From assembly GCF_019578655.1 (NCBI RefSeq), contig NC_063256.1, positions 18,795,350-18,859,349 on the forward strand: DNA of 64,000 bases, read 5' to 3'. Made by a program: the position numbers and the translations under genes. This stretch comes from Ricinus communis. Its lineage: Eukaryota > Streptophyta > Magnoliopsida > Malpighiales > Euphorbiaceae. Shown here one piece after another: positions 27,421 through 35,587 of this stretch. The notes under the pieces were generated by a model. That model saw nothing but the letters and a program-made list of their open reading frames with translations, was not told the DNA's origin and made no database searches. The stretch's first letter is position 1. Each line of letters opens with the position of its first letter.

Positions 27421-28841
27421 TGATAAGCATCATACTACACATGTTTTCATGCCCGATTGTTTACATTTTTATGCATGATTATCCTGTTTTATGCTAGAAT
27501 CACCTGTCTTTTGTTTCCTTTCTCGTTTCACGTCATTTTCGAAGGACACCATCATTAATCGAGGAAAATATGTGTGATTACGGACTAAAATCCATCAAAT
27601 TGGGCGAGGACTAGCACCCTGAGGGTTGAGCACGGCCTGGACTCCGGCCGTGCTGAATTGCCAAGAAGCTATCCCTAATTGTGCCATTTCAAAGACGGTT
27701 CAAGCCACCACGGCCCGTGGTGGCTCAAAGATCGGCTTGGGCATGGTTTGGAAGGAGTCGATAATAGATTTGACAGATTCAAGATCGGACTCACGTCATG
27801 TTGAATCAACTATATAGCCAATTTTGAGTTCTTTTGGAAAGGACACGAATTTTGGACTCAATTCCAAGACACACACTCAATCAATTGTTTCCTATACCTC
27901 AATTGTAGACCTTGAGAAATCAAATTCATCAATTGAAGGAGGGATTTCACTTGTTCCAACATCGAATTGAAGATCAAGATAGACTTTGGGAGCATTCAAG
28001 AGGCAACTAGGGTTTGAGATTTCGAATTTGCTAATTTAGGGTTTCTCATTCAACTTGAAAGAGAAGGATGTGCATGCCTTTAATTTTCTTTTCCTTATTT
28101 TGTTCCTTAATTGCTTTTACCATGAACATGAGTAGCTAGATCTTTTGAACCCATTGGGGTTCACCTTTGTTGATGGATTATGCTTAATTGTTAGATTTGT
28201 AATTGTCATTCTTGCAATCTTCTTGCTATTTAGTAATAAAAGTTTGATTCAGTTAATTTGAGACGTTGAATTAATTGTTTTTGGGTTGTTTCTGGACATT
28301 GAGAAATACTTGTTACAACTGGACATTGAATAGTAAGAACTGGTAGTTAATACTTAGAGATAAGGTTGATTTACTCGCCGGATTAAGAATTAATAACTCT
28401 TAATAGTTTTAAATCATGCTTAACGCTAATCTGTAGTAATTCGATAGGAAGAGATTCCATTAGGTTAGTGCAGGTTTAGGAACTCGGTAAGCTCGAGAGA
28501 GGAACCAAGTTCAATTCAGGATTTAGGCACGGGTAAGCAAGATCGGCAATCCATAAAATCCATCTTTAGAATTCCATCACTTAGGCCCCCTTTTGGGTTT
28601 GTTTCTCTATTTGCAATTGTTTTTTTTTATCGTTCGTTGTCCTTCATTTACTTAATTGCACTCATAACCATTAGCTGGTAACGTTAGAACTTTCACACCC
28701 TATTTTAGACTAGATAATATAGCAAACAGTAGTAACTCTAGGTTCACCCGATCTCTAGGGATACGACCTTGATACTCACTAGTGCTAGGCTGCATCGGTA
28801 GGTTCACTGCCTTAGGTGTAGGTTGCATAAATAGACCATCA
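27421..28841 (+). mobile_element. Solo LTR (Athila-like gypsy family), copy 3, inserted near 26S 3' end
   Basis: A 1421-bp insertion begins TGATAAGC and ends AGACCATCA. It is the reverse-orientation homologue of 387-1772: its right end, reverse-complemented, reads TGATGGTC...AAGGCAGTGAACC. The flanks are GTGAT (27416-27420) and ACGAT (28842-28846), a 5-bp duplication differing by two transitions. Removing it restores GCCACGATCCACTGAG of 26S. Two GC-rich perfect inverted repeats lie at 27629-27655 and 27703-27725. The open frame at 27626-27817 spans these and is not supported. Confidence 0.9.
27629..27725. other. Pair of GC-rich inverted repeats in LTR copy 3
   Basis: The first is AGCACGGCC, then about 9 nt, then GGCCGTGCT. 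The second is AGCCACCACG, 3 nt, CGTGGTGGCT, a perfect 10-bp stem at 27703-27725. LTR copy 4 has AGCACGGCC...GGCCGTGCT at about 31231-31273, and copy 2 has a looser AGCCACCA...TGGTGGCT near 10476-10517. The fold is therefore shared while the sequence between the arms varies. The role is unknown. Confidence 0.7.
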
Positions 28842-28880
28842 ACGATCCACTGAGATTCAACACTTCGTCGCTCCGATTCG
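28842..28880 (+). pseudogene. 26S rRNA 3' terminus
   Basis: ATCCACTGAGATTCA followed by CTTCGTCGCTCCGATTCGTCC is the last stretch of plant 26S rRNA. It starts with the second copy of the LTR target duplication (ACGAT) and runs into C-rich and then unique spacer sequence. The exact 3' end is placed by similarity and could be off by some bases. Confidence 0.88.
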
Positions 28881-29400
28881 TCCTCCCCTCCTCCCACACG
28901 CAAAATCAAAACCAATTTATTCTTAAAAAGATGGCCCTGAGGTTCCACGCTCCAAGGTTTAAGAATCCCCCAAGTCCCAAGTCCCAAAATCCTAATTAAT
29001 TCCACAACTCAGTGGACTTGAGAACACATCTAAGTTCTAGCCAGTGCTGCATGCAAGTCCCCCACACTATGCAGCATAAGGGCCAAGTCCCAAAATCCTA
29101 AGTAATTCTACAAACTCAGCGGACTTGAGCACACATCCAAGTTCTTTTCTAGCCAGTGCTGCATGCAAGTCCCCCACATTATGGATGCTTAAAGTAATTT
29201 CTTAACGCAATGCAGCACGGGGGCCAAGCCTCCTTGCACAGGACCCAGGGACAAGTCACATCACAGCCCAAAAAATCATTCAGACTAAGAATCACGTGCA
29301 ATGGCATGGGGGTGTACTCCCAGCCAAAAAGTGCATAATTTTGTCTATATTCAGCATAAAGGTCCCTAAGCAAGCAACTTCGCTTCGAAACTTTCCTTCG
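28881..29400. other. rDNA intergenic spacer, proximal part with a 91-97-bp direct repeat pair
   Basis: The sequence lies directly downstream of the 26S 3' end and is taken as intergenic spacer. Two copies of a 91-97-bp unit, 28981-29071 and 29087-29183, both start GTCCCAAAATCCTAA and end with CCAGTGCTGCATGCAAGTCC and CCCAC...TATG, differing by few substitutions and a 4-bp duplication. The rest, to about 29400, is unique with no recognisable gene. The minus-strand open frame at 28700-29005 crosses LTR, 26S and spacer and is not a gene. Confidence 0.75.
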
Positions 29401-29596
29401 CCCATACTGCGTCACCGAAAAATCCTGATGGGCCGTGATGTGTTGCCGAAAAATCCTGAAGGGCCCGTGCTGCGTTGCCGAAAAATCCTGACGGGCCCGT
29501 GCTGCGTTGCCAAAAAATCCTGATAGGCTGGTGCTGCGTTGCCGAAAGTTCCTGACGGGCCCGTGCTCACTTGCCAAAAAGTCTTGACGGGCCCGT
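29401..29596. repeat. rDNA spacer 32-bp subrepeats (about six copies)
   Basis: Tandem units of about 32 bp are built on GTTGCCGAAAAATCCTGA followed by CGGGCCCGTGCTGC. About six copies run from 29401, with the last degenerating into CGGGCCCGTAGGTGAGG. Short GC-rich subrepeat arrays are typical of plant rDNA spacers. Related phrases (GGGCCCGTGCTGCGG, CACGGGCCCGTTGGCAG) reappear at 35205-35360 beyond the retroelement nest. Open frames on both strands here follow the repeat. Confidence 0.85.
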
Positions 29597-29820
29597 AGGT
29601 GAGGAATCCTTGCATGCAGCGCGCCCGTTGGGCCAGTTGGCAAGGAATCCTCACGTGCCCCTTGAGGCCCCCATCGGGCCTGGCGAATCCTCGCCGCCAA
29701 TTAGTGAGGAATCCTCGTGCCCCCCCATCGCCGAGCCAGTTGGTGAGGAATCCTCACGCATAGCCCCACATTCGAGGCAACAGACCCGGGTCTGTTGGCG
29801 AGAATCCTCGCACGCCAAGC
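29597..29820. repeat. rDNA spacer, irregular GAATCCTC repeats
   Basis: The phrase (G)GAATCC(T)TCRC recurs about six times at irregular 40-55-bp steps among GC-rich linkers such as CCAGTTGG and CCCGTTGG. This is a second, more degenerate spacer subrepeat. It ends near GTTGGCGAGAATCCTCGCAC, after which AT-rich retroelement leader sequence begins. Similar phrases at 35166-35345 indicate that the spacer was split here. Confidence 0.7.
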
Positions 29821-30164
29821 AAACACTGTTGGACAATCATTACTCAAATGTAAACCACAACGAAGTTCACAAAAATCTTGAGATGAAAGGATAGGAGTGG
29901 AGAGTTGATACAGCCGCTAAGGCCGCACGGGTGTCCCAATTTTTAGCACTCTCTTGGTTCCTAATCCCATTCTCCAACGCGTCATACAAAGAGTTTGAAT
30001 TTAGCATTGAACCTCCTTATCATTCACTACCTGAATTAAAAACTTAAACTAAATAAATATGTACAAATAAAATAAAATAAATAAATAAATAAAAATAAAA
30101 ACCATAAAATAATAAAAAAATGCTAAAGTAACAAATAGCAAATTTCAGTATAGTTTTCAAACAT
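29821..30164 (-). mobile_element. Athila-like element: truncated 5' leader
   Basis: On the minus strand this lies directly downstream of a primer-binding site and 5' LTR. It is AT-rich (A/T homopolymer and TAAA tracts at 30040-30130). The element is cut off at about 29821 by spacer-like sequence, so gag and pol are absent. A short minus-strand frame from an ATG near 30007 is interrupted and I do not call it a gene. Confidence 0.6.
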
Positions 30165-30182
30165 TCCCCTGCAACAGCGCCA
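30165..30182 (-). other. Primer-binding site, tRNA-Asp type
   Basis: On the minus strand TGGCGCTGTTGCAGGGGA differs at two positions from TGGCGCCGTTGCCGGGGA, the sequence complementary to the 3' end of tRNA-Asp that Athila-type plant gypsy elements use. Six bases separate it from the LTR end. It fixes the orientation of the whole LTR family. Confidence 0.85.
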
Positions 30183-30188
30183 AAAACT

Positions 30189-31315
30189 TGATAGGCTATT
30201 TGTGCAGCTACAATATAAGGCAGTGAACCTATCGATGCAGTCTAGCACTAATGGCGAGTATCAAGGTCGTATCCCTCGAGAAAGTGAAAGCCCAGAGTTA
30301 CTACTTTGTTCTCTGTTATATTAGCCTAAAATGAATGATGAGTGATTTCTAAATTTCCTAATAACTACAAGCTGAGTTCTAAGTGAGATGCAGGAATGAA
30401 TGGATAAATGAAACAATCAAGACAAGAAACCAAACCCAAAGGGAACCTAGACTAGTTGGCAATCAAACAAAAGATAACAGATTGATGAGTCCAATTATGC
30501 CACCCGAGGATGAATTCTTAATTGAATTCGGTTTCTCTCTCGAGATAACCGAATTCCTAAACTCAAGAACATAAAGTTGGAATCTCTTCCTAACGATTGA
30601 TTCTTAAATTAGCATTAAGCTTTACTCCGCCGCTATTGAGCTTTGTTAATTCTTAATCCGGCTAGTCAATTATCCGTATCTCTAAGTGATTATTAACCAG
30701 TTCTTGCTATTCAAAATTCCAATTGCCAAATGAACTTCTCAATCACACAAAGCAATCTAAACACCATAATTCATAACGTCTCATGAATAATACATTATCT
30801 TATTAATACTGAAAGCAAGAAGGATATAAAACTAAACTCAAACAATCTAACAATTCAATACTAAGCCAACATAGTAAAGAAATCCCAATGGATTTAATCG
30901 ATCTAGCTACTCATGTTCATGTTTAAAACAACTAGGAAATCAATTATAATGAAAAAATAACAAAAATGAAACATATGCACCCTTTTCTCTCGAATTGGAT
31001 GAACAGCTCCAAATCTGAATCAGCAATACAATTGGTCTTCCCAATTGCCTCTCGATTTGCTCCACTACTGTTTTGCACTCGGAACCTTGTGATTCCGAGG
31101 TTCTCCTTCTCTACAACTCTCTCTCGAACTCAGTACTCTGCAAAAACCGAACCAGTCGCCAAAACTCTCATCCTACCTTCCTTCCTAACACTAGCTTAAG
31201 AAATCACTTTCCTTATATACTTGTCCCAGCACGGCCGCGGTCATGACCGTGCGGAGTCTAGGCCGTGCTGAACCATCGGATCTCGTAAGTTAGGTTTTCT
31301 TCCTAGCCGTGCCCC
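30189..31315 (-). mobile_element. Athila-like element: 5' LTR, copy 4, truncated
   Basis: Begins TGATAGGC next to the primer-binding site and is collinear with LTR copies 1 and 2 (AAGGCAGTGAACCTATCGATG, then TTAATTCTTAATCCGGC). It includes the GC-rich inverted repeat at about 31231-31273. The roughly 300-bp terminal part present in copies 1-3 is missing: at about 31315 it is joined directly to the plus-strand gag frame of an unrelated element. Open frames at 30383-30574 and 30966-31199 lie inside the LTR and are not genes. Confidence 0.85.
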
Positions 31316-31844
31316 CGCCGGTGCTGAGGAGCTTAAGATCCTGTTAGCTTCTATGCATTTTGATGGTTCAGCTGGCAATTGGCACCAATCTATTATGCTA
31401 TCTAGTAATGGAGTGATTGGTGATTGGAAGCATTATAGAGATATGATCTTGGAAAGGTTTGGTGAGATTTTAGATGATCCTATAGTATAGTTGAAAAATC
31501 TGCAAAAAATAGAGGGAATCGGGGATTATCATGACAAGTTGGAATTGATTCGAACTCAAGTTCAACTCCCTGAGGATTATCTTGTTAGTGCCTACTTAGC
31601 AGGTCTACGTGTCAACACTCAGATGCATATACATATGTTTCAGCCAAAGACTGTGAGGCAATGCCTAATGCTGGGCAAATTGTATGAATCAACTCATCCT
31701 AAGAAATTTTCAAGTGGTTTTGCGGCTGTTAAGAGCAGTATGGGGGATACAAACCTAATACTTTTGCAAGAAGGGAGGGAATTGCAGAGAATAAACCTAT
31801 GGTACAACCTAAAGGAACTGAGAGTGTTGGAAGAAAGTTCTTGA
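31316..31844 (+). pseudogene. Ty3/gypsy gag (capsid) fragment
   Basis: The translation matches the retrotransposon gag family of plant gypsy elements, with HFDGSAGNWHQS, a W...Y...RFGE...DDP segment, YHDKLELIRTQV, EDYLVSAYLAGLR and PKTVRQCLMLGKLYE in order. The start and the N-terminal part are missing because the sequence begins abruptly after LTR copy 4. An in-frame TAG (31488-31490) follows DDPIV, and the frame continues from 31491. Near 31800 the frame shifts into the next segment. No LTR, primer site or promoter belonging to this element is seen. Confidence 0.9.
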
Positions 31845-33226
31845 CTCAGGAGGAAATGAGTGACAGACGAGCAAAAGGGCTTTATTATTTCTGTGATGAG
31901 AAATATTCTCCTAGTCACTATTTGAAGCACAAGAAAACACAGCTGTACATGATGGACATGGAGGATGTTCATATGGAGGAATCTATTACAGAAGAAGTAA
32001 GCAGTGATGAGGAAAAGGTTGAAATCTCAATGAATGCTATAGCTGGTGTTTCTGGATATAGAACTACGAGAGTCAAGGGAATGAGTGGAAGGAGGATTCT
32101 TTTCATATTGATAGATTCGGGAAGCACACATAATTTCATTGACAAGAGGATGGCTGAAAGGTTAGGGTGTCAACTGAGCTCTATAGGGGTGACCAAAGTG
32201 ATTGTGGCTGATGGAAGTTCACTAGATGTGATGGCTAAGGTTGAGAATTTCAAGTGGCAGTTTCATGATATGGCTTTCCAGGCTGATGTTATGGTTATCC
32301 CTTTTGGTTGTTGTGATATGGTCCTTGGGATACAATGGTTGGAAGCCCTTGGTCCAGTTGTGTGGGATTTCAAGAAACTGTCAATGGAATTTAAAATTGG
32401 TCATAGGAGAGTAGTTCTGAATGGAATAAATTCTAGATCAATAAGGGAGATCAAAGCCAAGCAAGTTAATAAGCATTGGGATCAGAATGCTCAGTTGGCT
32501 ATGATATGTGTAGAGCAGTGGGATACAACTGGTGATAAGCTGGAAGCTACTAAGAGCTTGCAAGTTCCTTCTGCAGAAATCAGGCAATTAATATTGGAAT
32601 TTGATGACATCTTCAAAGAACTTTCTGAACTGCATCCTTTAAGAGAGAACCATGACCATAGAATTCCCTTGTTGGCAGGTGCTAATCCAATCAATCAAAG
32701 ACCCTATAGGTATGCTCTCTATCAAAAGGATGAAATTGATAAAATGATCAAGGAAATGCTTCTCTCTGGTGTCAAAAAGAATAGCTTTAGTCCTTATGCT
32801 TCACCAGTGGTGTTGGTGAAAAAGAAGGATGGAACTTGGTGCCTATGTGTGGATTACAGGGAACTCAATGTTGTCACTATGAAAGACAAGTTTCCTATAC
32901 CATTGATTGAGGATTTAATGGATGAACTTGGGGGATCCAAAGTGTATTCTAAGATTGACTTGAGAGCTGGCTATCATCAAGTCACGATGAGCAAGGAGGA
33001 TATTAGCAAGATAACTTTCAAAACTCATAGTGGTCACTATGAATATGTGGTGATGCCCTTTGGTTTAACAAATGCACCTGCAACTTTCCAGCATTTGATG
33101 AATTCAGCATTAAGAGAATTTCTCAGGAAATTTGTGCTGATTTTCTTTGATGTTATTTTGATCTACAGTTCTTTTATGGAAGAGCATATGAGTCATCTCA
33201 GGTCAGTATTTGAGCTAATGCGCTAG
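31799..33226 (+). pseudogene. Ty3/gypsy nucleocapsid-protease-reverse transcriptase segment
   Basis: This 475-codon open segment starts with a decayed zinc knuckle (CDEKYSPSH is kept but flanking cysteines are lost). An aspartic protease follows with IDSGSTHNFID (catalytic Asp near 32113) and VLGIQWLEALGPV. The reverse transcriptase has SPYASPVVLVKKKDGTW, SKIDLRAGYHQ and MPFGLTNAPATFQ. The active-site box reads FFDVIL instead of FFDDIL: Asp at 33149-33151 is kept, but the next codon (33152-33154) is Val, so the enzyme would be inactive. The segment ends at TAG 33224-33226, where the family usually has Gln. Confidence 0.95.
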
Positions 33227-33895
33227 AATCATTTTGTTTGCTAAAGCCAATAAATGCGCATTTGCTGTGGATAAGATTAAATACCTGGGTCACTTCATTT
33301 CTGCTGAGGGAGTGTCCACTGATCCTTAGAAGTTAGCTGCTGTCAAAAATTGGCCTATACCATAGAATTTGAAACAGTTGAGAGGCTTTCTAGGCTTGCG
33401 GGTTATTACACAAGAGGTTTGTTAGGAATTTTGGGACAATTGTCAGGCCTTTAAATCAGTTGCTTAAGAAGGATGGGTTCCAGTGGTACGATGATGCTCT
33501 GACTGCCTTTGAAGCTTTGAAAACTGCTTTGTATGAAGCACCTGTCTTGGCCTTACCAGATTTTAACAAGAGCTTTATGGTGGAGATAGATGCTCGTGGC
33601 TGTGGTATTGAGCCGTCCTTATGCAGAAGGACACCCTTTAGCATACATTAGTAGACACTTAAAAGGGAAGCAATTGCACTTGTCCATTTATGAGAAGGAG
33701 CTTTTGGCAGTTGTATTTGCTGTGCAAAAGTGGAGACACTATCTATTGCAAGGACATTTTATTATCAAAACTGACCAGAAAAGTTTGAAATATTTGCTGG
33801 AACAAAGGCTTAACACACCAGTGCAACAATAGTGGCTTCCTAAACTGTTAGAGTTTGATTATGAAATACAATATAAACAGGGAAAAGAAAACCTT
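33227..33895 (+). pseudogene. Ty3/gypsy RT connection and RNase H segment, broken
   Basis: After the TAG at 33224 there is a 1-bp shift, then [18 protein letters not shown] (33327-33329), a TAG at 33363-33365 before NLKQLRGFLGL, and further breaks. The RNase H part shows FMVEIDARGCGI, a frameshift near 33605, then HPLAYISRHLKGKQL, YEKELLAVVFAVQKWRHYL and KTDQKSLKYLLEQ, with TAG at 33830-33832. It ends with the conserved VADALSRM near 33898-33921. Order and spacing match gypsy pol, and the break load excludes function. Confidence 0.9.
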
Positions 33896-35163
33896 GTGGC
33901 TGATGCTTTGTCCAGGATGGAGAATTTGGAGGTTTCTGCTTTAAATCTATCTACTTTCCACTCTAATTTACTCAAGGAGATACAAGAGAAATATACTGAA
34001 GATGTGGTGGTATCTCAACTCATTGAGGATTTGAAGGGCAATCCTATGGCTAGGAGGCACTACACTTGGAGCAATGACATATTGAGGAGGAAAAGTAAAT
34101 TGGTGATTGTTGATTCGCAGCTCAAAGATAAGTTGTTACAGTGGCTTCATTGTTCTAGTGTGGGAGGACACCATGGTCGAGATGCAACTATGCACAAGGT
34201 CAAATCACTGTTCTATTGGAGAGGGATAACAAAAGACATCCAGACCTTTATTCGCGCTTGTATGGTATGTCAGTAGAGCAAATATGACACTTCTACATAT
34301 CCTAGGTTGCTTCAACCACTGCAAATTCCTAAAGCTGTGTGGTCTGAAGTGTCAATGGATTTCATTGATGGTCTTCCCTTGTCATTTGGCAAATCAGTTA
34401 TTTTGGTTGTTGTTGATCGAATGAGCAAGGCAGTTCATTTTATGGCCCTTACTCACCCTTATACAGTAGCTTCTGTAGCACAATGTTACCTGGATAATGT
34501 CTACAAGCTTCATGGTCTTCCTCAGTCTATTATAAGTGATAGAGATGCTATTTTTTTAAGTGACTTGTGGAAAGAATTCTTCACTCTTCAAAGGGTTGAT
34601 ATGAATTTCTCTACTGCTTACCATCCTCAGGCTGATGGTCAGACTGAGATGGTCAATTGTTGCCTGAAAACATACTTGAGGTGTATGTGCACTGATCGCC
34701 CTCATTTATGGAGTAAGTGGTTGCCCTTAGCTGAATATTGGTGCAACACTTCCTTCCATTTTGTTGCTCAACTGACACCTTTTGAGCTGGTCTATGGTCG
34801 ACCTCCTCCTACTTATCTACCCTAATTGCCTGGTGAATCCAAAGTGGATATGGTGGCCAGAAGTCTTCAAGAAAGGGAGCATATGATTTAGTTGTTGAAG
34901 TTTCACCTCTTGAGAGCTCAGCACAGGATGACCCACTCTGCTAATAAGCACAGGTCTGATCGAGTGTTTAACATTGACGACATGGTATATGTTAAACTCT
35001 TGCCTTATAGACAGTAGAGTTTGGCTCAACGAAGTAACAACAAGCTTGCTCCAAAGTACTTTGGTCCTTTCAAAGTGTTGGATCACTGTGGGAAGGTGGC
35101 TTATAAGTTAGAACTACCTCCTGAATCCAGAATCCACCCTACCTTTCATGTTTATCAACTCAA
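33896..35163 (+). pseudogene. Ty3/gypsy integrase segment, broken, 3' truncated
   Basis: The integrase zinc-finger region (GGHHGRDATMHKV to CMVC, about 34165-34273) is followed by TAG 34274-34276. The catalytic core keeps D (34358-34360), D (34538-34540) and E (34646-34648), with 35 residues between the last two, the usual DD35E spacing. TAA 34823-34825, a 2-bp frameshift near 34860, TAG 34891-34893 and TAG 35015-35017 follow. The C-terminal GPY/F module (KYFGPFKVLDHCGKVAYKLE) and HPTFHVYQLK end at about 35163, where spacer-like GC-rich DNA begins. No chromodomain, polypurine tract or 3' LTR remains. Confidence 0.93.
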
Positions 35164-35587
35164 GAATCCTTGCAGCCTAGCGCGCGCATTGGCAGGGCAT
35201 CCTCACAAGCACGGGCCCGTTGGCAGCACATCCTCGTAGCTCCATCGTGCACTGGGCGTGCCAGCCCGCAGAGGCAAGAATCCTCGGCTGTGAACATCTG
35301 TTAGCGAGAAATCAGCTGCAGTGAACCTCTGTTGGCTAGTTTTCGGGCCCGTGCTGCGGCACTCCGCCACCACCACATTTAATGCCTCCATAGCCTTTTT
35401 CTAACAATCTATCAGCCCCAATATATTCTAGGGAGCCTAAGAAGGTTGTAAAATTCTTATGAAATCAAGAGGATCATTGAATGCTAAGTTTGCTACTTGG
35501 TTGTCTATTGTAGCCCAATCACAACTTGCAAAATAGCCATTTAAGCCAATATCTCACAAGTTGAGCGTGCACCAATGATAACTCCAA
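35164..35587. other. rDNA spacer-like sequence resuming after the retroelement nest
   Basis: GC-rich phrases (CACGGGCCCGTTGGCAG, AAGAATCCTCGGC, GGGCCCGTGCTGCGG) match the spacer subrepeats at 29401-29820, so this is read as the other half of the interrupted intergenic spacer. After about 35380 it becomes unique, moderately AT-rich sequence up to the satellite at about 35588. No gene is seen; the 62-codon minus frame at 35203-35391 follows the repeats. Confidence 0.65.
35421..35437 (+). promoter_or_regulatory. Possible degenerate RNA polymerase I start-site motif
   Basis: ATATATTCTAGGGAGCC resembles the plant rDNA start consensus TATATA(R)GGGG and lies where the order 26S, spacer, promoter would put it. 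The match is imperfect and the motif is short, so chance is a real alternative. Confidence 0.25.

Noticed and set aside
29179..29894. Overlapping frames of 75-173 codons on both strands at the spacer
   Set aside because: They follow the 32-bp and GAATCCTC spacer subrepeats; amino-acid composition is repeat-driven with no recognised domain.
29866..30007. Short minus-strand frame after the Athila-like primer site as a gag start
   Set aside because: A homopolymer of six T near 29940 breaks the frame I first read, and no gag motif is recognisable.
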